NCBI GenBank assembly: GCA_029194725.1
Contig: JARFXQ010000002.1
Location: 186,001 to 250,000, forward strand
Origin: Nitrospira sp.
GTDB taxonomy: Bacteria; Nitrospirota; Nitrospiria; Nitrospirales; Nitrospiraceae
Reading direction: 5' to 3'
Length of the DNA stretch: 64,000 nt
In this document: in pieces, positions 54,132-62,384 of the stretch
Layout: each line of letters opens with the position of its first letter
Numbering within the stretch: position 1 is the first letter of the stretch
Notes under the pieces: generated by a model
Database searches by the model: none
Seen by the model: only the letters and a program-made list of their open reading frames with translations
What the model was told of the DNA's origin: nothing
Made by a program: the position numbers and the translations under genes

Positions 54132-54164
54132 GAATCCACCTGTCTTGTCCTTTGGCTGTCCATG

Positions 54165-54680
54165 TCATTCAGCGACGAGAGTTGTCTGAAAGCCTACAGT
54201 CCTGAGCCGTTGGCCTGCGCCGCGATCATTCCACTGCACCTGCACAAGCACTTGCATCGCTCCTAGTGATGGATTGGCCGGAACGCCGTTAGTAACTTGG
54301 ATCGTTCCTTGTACGTTGGTCAGGTTTGATGCCAGAACCAAGGTACGCCACTGTGTGCAATCGCCCTGAACGACTCGGATGATATTGAGAGGCGCCGGCT
54401 TGGTCACTCCGATTGGTGGCGGAGCCGGAACTGCTGCACAATTACCAGGCCCAAGTGTCTGAACATTGTGATAGGCCCAGGCATACTGTCGGTTGGCTTG
54501 AATGCGTTCCATCATGTCTGACGCGATGTTCGTGACAAGCGACAGATCATTGGCATCGACATTCTTGGTAAAGGCCATGCCTTGCATCGCCGCCATACCC
54601 ATCACACCGATACCCAAAATCGCGGCCGATACTAAGACTTCCACCAAGGTAAAGCCTTTTTCATCCCTGGCCTTCATCAC
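54165..54680 (-). CDS. pilV: PilV-like minor pseudopilin (second cassette)
   Basis: A 171-residue type IV pseudopilin with the prepilin peptidase site KG|FTLVEVLVSAAILGIGVMG and Glu at mature position 5. The start is ATG 54680. It begins 17 bp after the stop of the fimT-like gene and precedes pilW by 33 bp. It should be processed by the PilD encoded at 61165-61950. Confidence 0.9.
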   Translation of the reverse strand: MMKARDEKGFTLVEVLVSAAILGIGVMGMAAMQGMAFTKNVDANDLSLVTNIASDMMERIQANRQYAWAYHNVQTLGPGNCAAVPAPPPIGVTKPAPLNIIRVVQGDCTQWRTLVLASNLTNVQGTIQVTNGVPANPSLGAMQVLVQVQWNDRGAGQRLRTVGFQTTLVAE

Positions 54681-54696
54681 ATTGTCCTCTTTCTCC

Positions 54697-55206
54697 CTAC
54701 TGATTCCGAATGCAAGGATCGATTTGCTGGTTGCACCAGGTGACTTTTCCAGACGGCGCCAACGAGATCGAATAGATCAAAGTAGGGTCTCGGACGCTTT
54801 GCAGCTGAATCGTTATCGGCGCGAGAGGGATCGTACTCAGTCCTCTTGGCGTGAATCCGATTGGTGTAGCCGGCAGCGGCAAAACAAAGTTCACGTTGAG
54901 CGGCAAGGTTTCGACACCCAGAGGGGCTGTGAATGTGACTTGACTCTGGGATCCCAGCACATTGGTGGGTGTCGCCACGATCATTGCGTTGCGGCTGATA
55001 GCCGCCGACCGAGCAAACACGAATCGGTTATACAAACTAGTGGTCGCCTGGTAGAGTTCGTGGCGGGCATACATCATCGTGAAGTTTGGAATGGCTAGTC
55101 CCGCTGCAATCCCAATGATGGCCACGACAATCATGATCTCCAGCAACGTGAATCCCCGCTGGTCGTTCTTGAATCGTCTCGCTATTATCGGTCGTTGACA
55201 CAGCAT
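54697..55206 (-). CDS. fimT: FimT/GspH-like pseudopilin (second cassette)
   Basis: A 169-residue protein from ATG 55206 with AGGAAAGG upstream. The prepilin site is RG|FTLLEIMIVVAIIGIAAG with Glu at mature position 5. It ends in a small GspH-like domain. An upstream TTG at 55242 would add twelve residues. It is the first gene of the second cassette, which runs down to the Ig-like lipoprotein at 46384. The divergent gap to the pilZ gene holds the likely promoter. Confidence 0.88.
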   Translation of the reverse strand: MLCQRPIIARRFKNDQRGFTLLEIMIVVAIIGIAAGLAIPNFTMMYARHELYQATTSLYNRFVFARSAAISRNAMIVATPTNVLGSQSQVTFTAPLGVETLPLNVNFVLPLPATPIGFTPRGLSTIPLAPITIQLQSVRDPTLIYSISLAPSGKVTWCNQQIDPCIRNQ

Positions 55207-55395
55207 GGCCTTTCCTGATCGAGCAAGGGGCATGCCGTTCAAGATAGGGCGTTCTTTCTGCGTAACCTTTTGATTGTATGGTGTTCAGCGTCGTTTGAGG
55301 CAAGACAAACTTGGCCATTTTTCGAGAGAAGGAACGCCAATTGTCGTCGATATTGCCGTACTGTTTCGTACAGCAGAATGGCTATGGTGGATTAG

Positions 55396-55466
55396 GTGTC
55401 CTAGGGTGAGTGTCCTAGACGACGGGGAGTCAGAACAACAGGTGTAGGATCGGGTAGTATTTACCC
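55396..55466. promoter_or_regulatory. Repeats in the divergent fimT / PilZ gap
   Basis: The 245-bp gap between the fimT-like gene (minus) and the PilZ gene (plus) contains GTGTCCTAG twice (55396-55404 and 55410-55418, 14 bp apart) and a short inverted repeat GGGTA-GTATT-TACCC at 55452-55466, 22 bp before the PilZ ATG. These may be regulator-binding sites. Confidence 0.4.
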
Positions 55467-55487
55467 TGCATAGGTGAAAGGAATCGT

Positions 55488-55808
55488 ATGAAACAAGAGT
55501 CTCGCAAAATCCAACGGTTCGCCGTCCAGCTTCCTTGCAAATTTGGGAGCAATCAGGACAAGTTGAACGGAATTGTCCTAAACCTTTCGGCACAGGGATG
55601 TGCCATGCTGGCGGAGCAACTTCCGTCCAAATCGACCTACGTTTCGCTGGAGATCGATCTCTTGAACGGCGAAGCTCCGGCCGACATTGAGCTGGCTGGA
55701 GTTCGCTGGATATCCGGACAACGATGTGGGCTGGAATTTATCCGCGTCTCACCCGAAATGTTGACGCGCTTGCAGGCTTTCGCTTTGCTGCTGGAGAAGG
55801 CGTCTTAA
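55488..55808 (+). CDS. PilZ-domain c-di-GMP-binding protein
   Basis: A 106-residue, single-domain PilZ protein with AAGGA upstream of its ATG. The c-di-GMP signature is present: RxxxR as RKIQR at residues 6-10 and NLSAQG near 32. The rest is beta-barrel. It likely binds cyclic di-GMP and adjusts pilus assembly. It is encoded between the two minor-pilin cassettes and ends 8 bp from the convergent PilB gene. Confidence 0.92.
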   Translation: MKQESRKIQRFAVQLPCKFGSNQDKLNGIVLNLSAQGCAMLAEQLPSKSTYVSLEIDLLNGEAPADIELAGVRWISGQRCGLEFIRVSPEMLTRLQAFALLLEKAS

Positions 55809-55816
55809 CCTGAGCC

Positions 55817-57643
55817 TCACTTTATCGCCACAGCCCGGACTTGCCGATACGTCGTCAGACCTTTCAGGACTTTCTGGATACCATTCTGCAACAAGGTGAC
55901 CATTCCATCCCGCATCGCCACGCTAAGTATTTCGGCTGTCCTCGCTCTGGCTTGGATCAGATTCTTAATCTCCTCTGATCCAACTAGGAGTTCGTGCAGC
56001 GCCACCCTTCCCTTGAACCCACTGTGATTGCAGGCGTCACAACCTCTTCCACGATAGAGAGCCAAATCGTCGGTGTAGGTAACTCCGAGCTTCTCCCAAT
56101 ATCGCGCTCCGTAGCCTTGCACCAGCTCGTCATATTCCTGTTGAGTCGGGTGGTAGCTCTCTTTGCAATGGAGACAAATGCGTTTGCAGAGCCGCATGGC
56201 GAGTATGCCCAGCATTGCGTCGGCAAAATTAAACGAGTCGCACCCCATGTCCAGTAAGCGAGTGATTGTTTCCACCGCGCTGTTCGTATGGAGCGTGCTC
56301 ATCACCAGATGACCGGTGAGCGAAGCTTCTATTGCAATATCCGCCGTTTCTTTGTCGCGCATTTCCCCGATCATGATCACGTCCGGATCGGCCCGAAGGA
56401 ACGCGCGCATCGCTGCGGCAAAGGTAAAACCAATTTTCGAATGGACCTGAACCTGTCTCAAACCTTCTTGTGTGATCTCGATGGGGTCCTCTGCAGTCCA
56501 AATCTTGCGCTCGTCTGTGTTGATGTGCTTCATTACGGCGTGCAGGGTGGTGGTTTTCCCTGAGCCAGTCGGACCGACACAAAGGAATATGCCATGCGGA
56601 CGTTCGGACAATTCTTTAACCATTTGTAGAACGTCTTGGGAAAAGTCCATGGCCTCTAAAGGCATGGTTTCCTTTGCCGTTAGGAGGCGCAGGACCACAT
56701 CTTCGTTGTTCCCTGCCGTAGGCAATGTAGCGACGCGCAATTCGATTTCACGATCTTTCGTCAATTTGTAGCGGATTTTGCCGTCCTGAGGCTTCCGTCG
56801 CTCAGCGATATCGAGGTTGGCCATGATCTTCAATCGCGAAACAATGGCGCGCCGATAGACTGCGGGAATACGCATATAGGTAAAACAGCTCCCATCGACA
56901 CGGAACCGTACTGCCGTCTCCTTGCGATCCGAATAGGGCTCGATATGGACATCCGAGGCGCTTAATCGATATGCCTCGGCAATCACCTGGTTCGCGAGGC
57001 GCACGATGGCCGAATCGTTTTCATCGATCTCTCCCGACTCGGCGTCCCCATTCCGTTCGAGGCCCGCTTCATCGACGAGTTCTCCGAGAATCTCGGTTAT
57101 CGATCCCCCGTTGACCTGCCCTGTTGCGACAAGCAGATATTGCTCGATATCCCGCCGAAGCCCGACGGAAAATCGTATCGTCGTCCCAGGGAAGGCACGC
57201 CGTATATCGAGGCCCTTCTCCAGATCGTGCGGATCATTGATGACAATATCGAGGATCGTCCCCTGTCGTTTCAACGGAATCCAGGCACTCTTTCTGAGAT
57301 AATCGAAACTGAGATTCTTCAAAAGCTCCGGGTCGATGACAGTTCGCTCATCATAAGAGATGTAGGGGCATTGGTAAAACTCGCTGAGCGCCGACCCGAG
57401 TGCGGACTTCGGCACGCGATACTTATCGAGCAAGAGGGTTTCTAGATCAATTTCCCGTGACAGAGATTCTTCTATTGCCGCATCGAGGTCACTCTGTTTG
57501 ATAAGGCCGCGATAGGCGATGCAGTCTAGGAGACTGCGTCCCATCGTCATCTTGCGAGGTTGTTTGGCCATCGACGACTTTTTCAGACTGGCTACCGAGA
57601 GGATCTGTCGTTTGTGATTCCGTTCAAGGTCTTGCGCGATCAT
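55817..57643 (-). CDS. pilB: Type IV pilus extension ATPase PilB (GspE family)
   Basis: A 608-residue hexameric assembly ATPase. The N1 domain (about 25-170) is followed by the catalytic domain: Walker A GPTGSGKTTTLHAVM near residue 358, the Asp box EDPIEITQEGLRQVQV, Walker B IMIGEMRDKETADIA and the His box HLVMSTLHTNSA. The tetracysteine zinc motif (CLHCKES and CDACNHSG) is near 490 and 535. It powers pilus extension in the cytoplasm. It is at the end of the first minor-pilin cassette. Confidence 0.96.
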   Translation of the reverse strand: MIAQDLERNHKRQILSVASLKKSSMAKQPRKMTMGRSLLDCIAYRGLIKQSDLDAAIEESLSREIDLETLLLDKYRVPKSALGSALSEFYQCPYISYDERTVIDPELLKNLSFDYLRKSAWIPLKRQGTILDIVINDPHDLEKGLDIRRAFPGTTIRFSVGLRRDIEQYLLVATGQVNGGSITEILGELVDEAGLERNGDAESGEIDENDSAIVRLANQVIAEAYRLSASDVHIEPYSDRKETAVRFRVDGSCFTYMRIPAVYRRAIVSRLKIMANLDIAERRKPQDGKIRYKLTKDREIELRVATLPTAGNNEDVVLRLLTAKETMPLEAMDFSQDVLQMVKELSERPHGIFLCVGPTGSGKTTTLHAVMKHINTDERKIWTAEDPIEITQEGLRQVQVHSKIGFTFAAAMRAFLRADPDVIMIGEMRDKETADIAIEASLTGHLVMSTLHTNSAVETITRLLDMGCDSFNFADAMLGILAMRLCKRICLHCKESYHPTQQEYDELVQGYGARYWEKLGVTYTDDLALYRGRGCDACNHSGFKGRVALHELLVGSEEIKNLIQARARTAEILSVAMRDGMVTLLQNGIQKVLKGLTTYRQVRAVAIK

Positions 57644-57725
57644 TCTATCCCATCCTTTCTCATCGACAATAGGAAGTTGTTTTTAGGTGGCAGTTTTTCT
57701 CACACGTTCAATCTTCGACTATGGT

Positions 57726-59198
57726 TCAATATCGCGTCAGCCAGGTGCCAGGGGCACCATAGACCACGGGCAATCCACGATATAGTCCTCGACTGAGATC
57801 GTGGTCATACCACACCTCCAATCTGCCTGCTGAACCGCCCGAGGTGATGGTCCCACCCGCTGCCACTGCTCCATATAACCTGACTCGTCCGGCTACCGTA
57901 ATATCCCCACTTGCGTGAAGTACTCCATTGAAATGCATGCCCGCAAGTTGAACGGGAAGCCGGCCGATATCTTTATCCGGGTCTATGGGTGAAGGACTAA
58001 GTACCCGGATCGACTGTCCTGCTCCACTGGGAGGTGCGAGCACAACGTGGCCTTGCACTACCGCCATGCCTTCAAAGTACGGAACCTGCAATTTGACAAC
58101 CCCGAGATTGTCTGGACGAGGAGCCGTCTGATCGAGCGTGTCGACGAATATCAGACCAAGCTGATCGCCGCTTCCTTCTGACCGAAATACCTCGTCGGCG
58201 GAGACTCCACGCCCTGGTTCTACGATACCTTGTGGATACAGAAGACCTGCTTGATCAATTGCGAAGTACCGGCCGAATTGTATTGCTACACGCTTTATGT
58301 CTTCATAGGGCCACTGATCGAGGCGAATCCCCGGAATCGGATTCTGGACCATGTGAAGGTTGGCGGGGAAACTGGGAGTCTGTCCCGCAGATGCCTGTGT
58401 AACTTGAACCGTTCCACCTATCCATCCTTCCATCCATCGATCTTCGGGTTGCGCCATTTCCTCATAGGCCTGCCCGGTTACCGGAACAAGCGCACTCCTC
58501 AGCGGGATCTCATCCACCTGTGTGAGGACCAGATCACCTCCCACTTTTAATTCACCCCAATGAACAGAGAGCGGGGATTCGCTTCCTGGCTGGAACCGGC
58601 CAAGATGCTGACCCACTTGCACAGCCGCTCGTAATGGCGGCAACTCCAGAGCGCCCAATTGCATGAGTATCGATTGCCTGACTGGGGGATTGGCATTGGT
58701 GGCAACCGTCGCGTCGATTGTGCACAGGAGACCCGGCTTGGACGGCGCGTAGACTTTGAGCTCTTCCACCTGCCCTAGATGTGTCAATGTTCGAAACATG
58801 CCGGTCTCTGGATCATTCAATAGTCGGTTGTGTGAGGGATTGCCAGCCTGTAACTGTAGATCCGGCTGCTCCGCCGTACCGACGAATTGCGAGCGACCGG
58901 ACGGATCGAAAAACGATGGTGCTCCGTCTTTATCACGATTTCGTTTTTCGTGAAGAAGCGAAAACTGAGATACCCCCGCAGTTGTCTCGGGGCTGTGAAA
59001 CCAGGCCACTACCAATTCGCCCGCCGCATCGGCCAGCTGCTGGGCAACCACCGACTGGCCAGCTAGCCCAGCACTGACGATCTCTTGTCCAGCCAGATTG
59101 AGAAGTGTCGCGCCCAGCAACGATAGAATGAGAGCGACAACCATGGCTCCCAGAAGTGCAATTCCCTGTTGACGATCATCGACATTGAAATACAACAT
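57726..59198 (-). CDS. Large PilX-like pseudopilin-associated protein (first cassette)
   Basis: A 490-residue protein with AGGAG seven bases before the ATG. The N-terminal helix QQGIALLGAMVVALILSLLG resembles that of PilX. It has no clear prepilin Glu. The very large C-terminal domain (about 440 residues) has beta-repeat character, ending GDITVAGRVRLYGAVAAGGT. The gene stands where pilX would be, between the pilW-like gene and pilB, so it is probably the PilX equivalent of this cassette. Its size is unusual. Confidence 0.72.
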   Translation of the reverse strand: MLYFNVDDRQQGIALLGAMVVALILSLLGATLLNLAGQEIVSAGLAGQSVVAQQLADAAGELVVAWFHSPETTAGVSQFSLLHEKRNRDKDGAPSFFDPSGRSQFVGTAEQPDLQLQAGNPSHNRLLNDPETGMFRTLTHLGQVEELKVYAPSKPGLLCTIDATVATNANPPVRQSILMQLGALELPPLRAAVQVGQHLGRFQPGSESPLSVHWGELKVGGDLVLTQVDEIPLRSALVPVTGQAYEEMAQPEDRWMEGWIGGTVQVTQASAGQTPSFPANLHMVQNPIPGIRLDQWPYEDIKRVAIQFGRYFAIDQAGLLYPQGIVEPGRGVSADEVFRSEGSGDQLGLIFVDTLDQTAPRPDNLGVVKLQVPYFEGMAVVQGHVVLAPPSGAGQSIRVLSPSPIDPDKDIGRLPVQLAGMHFNGVLHASGDITVAGRVRLYGAVAAGGTITSGGSAGRLEVWYDHDLSRGLYRGLPVVYGAPGTWLTRY

Positions 59199-59208
59199 AT
59201 CTTTGCTC

Positions 59209-59967
59209 CTATGATCGAAGGCTTACCTCCCGCATCATTCTATGCGGGACATGATTCGCCTCGATTTCAATCACGACTCGCCTCACGTGTGAGGGCTGCT
59301 GCGTCGCATGACCATGCTCGTCCCAATACGAAAAATGTAGGTTTTCCAGGCCCTCGATGAGAGTATTCGCTCCTCCATCGACCATCCGCATCAGCCTCAT
59401 CGTTCCGTCATCCTCTCGCTTGGTGTAGTAGCCCACCCGATTGCTCACTTCCACGGAGGCACCGGCGGGAAACGACAACGCTACCGGCTCAGTTAAGGTC
59501 AGCTGATACCGTTGCCCTGAACGGGAAAGTTGATGTGATTCACAGGCTTGGTGCCCACAAATGATGACGGTCTTCCCCTCGCTCCATCCACTGCCATCCT
59601 GTACCGCGATAACTGATTGGCCCGGCGCAACCACACCGGTAGTTACCGTTTGATGGGCGCTGATATTGGCATGAAACTGAACTCCGTCCGGCGTGGCGGT
59701 GATGATCGAATCAGGTCCCGCTAGTCGAACTTCTTGTTCGAATACCTCTAACCCCAGTCGAAGGTCTTGTTGATGTCTCAGATTATTTTGCTGTTTGCCC
59801 ACATGGGACTGCGCGACATTCAATGCATTCAACGTGGCTGCCAATACGATCGCTCCGACCGTCAAACTAACCACCACTTCGGCCAGACAAACACCGCGCT
59901 TGTCGAACATCACGTTGATCGATCTCGGGCGCTGCTCGTGAGATTTGACGATTTCCTTTTGGTTCAT
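59209..59967 (-). CDS. PilW-like minor pseudopilin (first cassette)
   Basis: A 252-residue pseudopilin. The prepilin site reads KRG|VCLAEVVVSLTVGAIV, so Phe at mature position 1 is replaced by Val and Cys follows, but Glu 5 is retained. The N-terminal leader of 26 residues is long. Its ATG overlaps the pilV-like stop by 4 bp (ATGA), as do the two genes before it. The gene product ends in a beta-rich domain (HVRRVVIEIEANHVPHR). Confidence 0.85.
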   Translation of the reverse strand: MNQKEIVKSHEQRPRSINVMFDKRGVCLAEVVVSLTVGAIVLAATLNALNVAQSHVGKQQNNLRHQQDLRLGLEVFEQEVRLAGPDSIITATPDGVQFHANISAHQTVTTGVVAPGQSVIAVQDGSGWSEGKTVIICGHQACESHQLSRSGQRYQLTLTEPVALSFPAGASVEVSNRVGYYTKREDDGTMRLMRMVDGGANTLIEGLENLHFSYWDEHGHATQQPSHVRRVVIEIEANHVPHRMMREVSLRS

Positions 59968-60449
59968 CGTTGCCCCACAAAGTTGGGATTGGTTCGAATG
60001 GTCGCCACCTGTACTTCTCGCTTGTTCCCGTTGAGGCCGGCATAGGATGCGACCGATCGAATCGTCACCATAGCGGCCGAGCTCAGCGGTCCTGGGCGTT
60101 CTGTTTCAATCATCCACACGACTGCCACTCCGTCACGTTCATACCTGGCTGTGTAGATCCCATCACCCGCAGTTGTGTCGGAACCCTGACCGTCATCGGC
60201 CATGAACGTTTCCGGGGTGCCATCGTGATCGAGATCATCTTCCAGAAGGGACTGCCAACGAACGGACCGCTTGGCTTCTAACCTAGCCTGAGCCAACTCG
60301 ATGGCCTTACTGGTTAAGGCTCCCTGCCGTACGTGCCTAGACGAAACCTCCACTGCAGTGAGAGTACCCATCAGGGCCACTCCTGAAATCACCATGGCCA
60401 CCATCACTTCGATCAGACTGAAGCCATCATTTTTCATCGTTCGACTCAT
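59964..60449 (-). CDS. PilV-like minor pseudopilin (first cassette)
   Basis: A 161-residue pseudopilin with the site DG|FSLIEVMVAMVISGVALMG and Glu 5. The globular part is short. It overlaps both the fimT-like gene upstream and the pilW-like gene downstream by 4 bp. This confirms a tightly coupled fimT-pilV-pilW unit. Confidence 0.88.
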   Translation of the reverse strand: MSRTMKNDGFSLIEVMVAMVISGVALMGTLTAVEVSSRHVRQGALTSKAIELAQARLEAKRSVRWQSLLEDDLDHDGTPETFMADDGQGSDTTAGDGIYTARYERDGVAVVWMIETERPGPLSSAAMVTIRSVASYAGLNGNKREVQVATIRTNPNFVGQR

Positions 60450-60889
60450 AGAATCGATACCCGACCCGTGATGCTCACGGTGAGCCTCTGGGTCTGCCCT
60501 TGTGAGTTGTGAAGTTGAATCGTCGTGGCACTGGCCGAGCGTCCGCTTGGATGGAAGAGGATCTCCGGCCCTGCGCTTGGCTCCTCAACGACAATCCCTT
60601 TTCCCGCATAGTGATACGCATGATGCGTAGTGGCATTGTTGATGAACTCAGTGGTAAGGACCTGCTGCTCCAGGTCGACGACGATTCGAACCCGATCCCG
60701 ATAGGTCATCGCCAGCTGCCGTGCACTACGCAGTTCCGAGGCGAGTTCCTCGGTCGTGCAACGAAGCTGATTGCGCATGTTGAGGACCGAATAGTTGGGA
60801 GCCACCATTGCGGCGACCATCCCTATGATGGCCACGACCACCATGAGCTCCGTCAATGTTTTACCTTCCTGCTTCATATCCTTACTCAT
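60446..60889 (-). CDS. FimT/GspH-like pseudopilin (first cassette)
   Basis: A 147-residue pseudopilin. The cleavage site reads EG|KTLTELMVVVAIIGMVAAM: Lys instead of Phe at mature position 1, with Glu 5 kept. It is the first gene of the first cassette. The 275-bp gap upstream carries a sigma54-like promoter sequence and tandem direct repeats. Confidence 0.85.
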   Translation of the reverse strand: MSKDMKQEGKTLTELMVVVAIIGMVAAMVAPNYSVLNMRNQLRCTTEELASELRSARQLAMTYRDRVRIVVDLEQQVLTTEFINNATTHHAYHYAGKGIVVEEPSAGPEILFHPSGRSASATTIQLHNSQGQTQRLTVSITGRVSIL

Positions 60890-60920
60890 TGTCTCGTGCG
60901 GATTAGCTAGTCCGACGCTA

Positions 60921-60937
60921 TGTCAAGACTCGTGCCA
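60921..60937 (-). promoter_or_regulatory. Candidate sigma54 promoter of the first minor-pilin cassette
   Basis: On the minus strand the sequence TGGCACG-AGTC-TTGACA lies about 32 bp upstream of the fimT-like ATG. It matches the sigma54 consensus (TGGCACG, N4, TTGCA) except that the -12 GC reads GA. The same bases also contain TTGACA, a perfect sigma70 -35 hexamer, so the assignment is open. Confidence 0.45.
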
Positions 60938-61100
60938 CTCATCATTGAATCATTTGCGGATTGTGCGCTTACCGAATCACTGTTGAATGGAGGCCCCTAA
61001 GTCATTGAAGCGACGAAGCCAAAATGAAGCGGATCCGGCATGACCTCAGATGTATGTTGCCCATCAGGCATGAGAGCAAAACAGATGGCAGTAGTACCTC

Positions 61101-61133
61101 AAGAGATACAGTTGCTTACTGAAGAGATACAGT
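61101..61133. repeat. Tandem direct repeats, 21-bp period
   Basis: AAGAGATACAGT occurs at 61101-61112 and again at 61122-61133. The centres are 21 bp apart, two helical turns, so a dimeric regulator could bind both on one face. They lie about 170 bp upstream of the sigma54-like promoter for the first pilin cassette and 32 bp past the pilD stop. Confidence 0.5.
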
Positions 61134-61164
61134 ACGAAAGGGTGGGAATCGGCCAGGAGAGCCG

Positions 61165-61950
61165 TTATCCGGCCAGGATCCCTTGATACCAATCAAGGAT
61201 AGATTGACCAAAGAAGAGTGCCAGCAGTGCACCGCAAACCAGAAACGGCCCGAAGGGAATGTAATCCTCACGTTTGATTACCCGTGCGGCAATAAGGGTA
61301 ACCCCCACGAGTGACCCCAGGAACGACCCTACCATGATGGTCATCAGCGCAGGCTTCCATCCCAGAAACGCCCCTATCATCGCCAGGAGCTTAATGTCTC
61401 CCCCACCCATCCCCTCCCTACCAAAAAGATAGGGGCTGGCCCAGGCCAGAAGCCACAGGATCCCCCCCCCGACGAGAATCCCCAGCATGCCTCCCAAGAA
61501 GCCGAGAGGTAAGACGGTAGTGGCGCAGACGAGGCCTACAATGATCCCTGGAAACGTCACGACATTGGGGATGATCTTATGAGAAAGATCGGTCCCGGCT
61601 ACTACGAGGAGGGCTGAATAGAGCAGGCCGTACACCACAGCGACCCAGCTTGGGCCGAAGAACCAGACGAGCCCTACATAACCAGAGGCATTCAGGATCT
61701 CGACCAAGGGATAGCGAAAGGGAATGCGCACCGCACAGTGCCTGCAGCGTCCAGCCAATGCAAAGTAGCTCAGAATGGGAATGTTATCGTACCAGGTAAT
61801 GGAATGAGAGCATCTCGGGCAATGGGAGCCTGGCCAGGCGATCGACTCCTGCCGTGGCAAGCGGTGGATACAGACATTGAGAAAGCTACCGATGAGGGCG
61901 CCGAAAAGACCGGCAATCGGCAGCCACAATAGAATCTTGCTCTCATGCAT
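61165..61950 (-). CDS. pilD: Prepilin peptidase / N-methyltransferase PilD
   Basis: A 261-residue membrane protein with eight helices. The zinc-binding cytoplasmic loop has HCPRCSHSITWYDNIP and CRHC near residues 42 and 70. The catalytic aspartates are in GTDLSHKIIPN near 120 and GGGDIKLLAMIGA near 183. It cleaves the leader peptide of type IV pilins and methylates the new N-terminus. It would process the six clear pseudopilins of the window. The gene is divergent from the LuxR-type regulator. Confidence 0.97.
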   Translation of the reverse strand: MHESKILLWLPIAGLFGALIGSFLNVCIHRLPRQESIAWPGSHCPRCSHSITWYDNIPILSYFALAGRCRHCAVRIPFRYPLVEILNASGYVGLVWFFGPSWVAVVYGLLYSALLVVAGTDLSHKIIPNVVTFPGIIVGLVCATTVLPLGFLGGMLGILVGGGILWLLAWASPYLFGREGMGGGDIKLLAMIGAFLGWKPALMTIMVGSFLGSLVGVTLIAARVIKREDYIPFGPFLVCGALLALFFGQSILDWYQGILAG

Positions 61951-62063
61951 AATTGCTCAGAGTCATTACCCTACCTAGCAACCCTACTAGGGCCGAAGTC
62001 CCGCATTTACTTTCTCGCACAATCCCTTCATAATGACCTAGTGAGTTATACGATTCACCCCGA

Positions 62064-62085
62064 GTATACCTGAAACGTATACCTG
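62064..62085 (+). promoter_or_regulatory. Direct repeat upstream of the LuxR-type regulator gene
   Basis: GTATACCTG is present at 62064-62072 and 62077-62085, a 13-bp period, ending 20 bp before the regulator's ATG. The GTATAC half is itself palindromic. This looks like an operator, possibly for self-regulation. Confidence 0.5.
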
Positions 62086-62105
62086 TTAAAGGAGAACTGA
62101 ACATC

Positions 62106-62384
62106 ATGGCCAAAGCAATTGGGAAGCCACGACCTCGGAAATCTTTAGCCGATCTTGAACCTCCTCCGCGCACAAAACGGCCTGAGTCGCTTACTTCACG
62201 CGAGCAGGAAATTTTGGAGTTGATCTGGGCTGGATTTAAGAACAAGGAAATCGGTCACCGGTTGAAGATCAGCGTCAAAACCGTAGAAGCACACCGCGCC
62301 AATATGATGAAAAAAATGCGAGTGTCGAATACGGCTCAACTGCTGAAAACGGCCATCCAGGGTGGCACGCTGAAGGTCAGGTAA
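62106..62384 (+). CDS. LuxR/NarL-type HTH transcriptional regulator (single domain)
   Basis: A 92-residue protein with only a basic N-terminal tail and a LuxR HTH (about residues 27-85): LTSREQEILELIWAGFKNKE, IGHRLKISVKTVEAHRANMM. It lacks a receiver or ligand domain, so activity is likely set by abundance or partner proteins. GGAG lies 11 bp before the ATG. It is divergent from pilD and 3'-overlaps rlmB by 8 bp. A link to pilus control is an inference from position. Confidence 0.88.
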   Translation: MAKAIGKPRPRKSLADLEPPPRTKRPESLTSREQEILELIWAGFKNKEIGHRLKISVKTVEAHRANMMKKMRVSNTAQLLKTAIQGGTLKVR

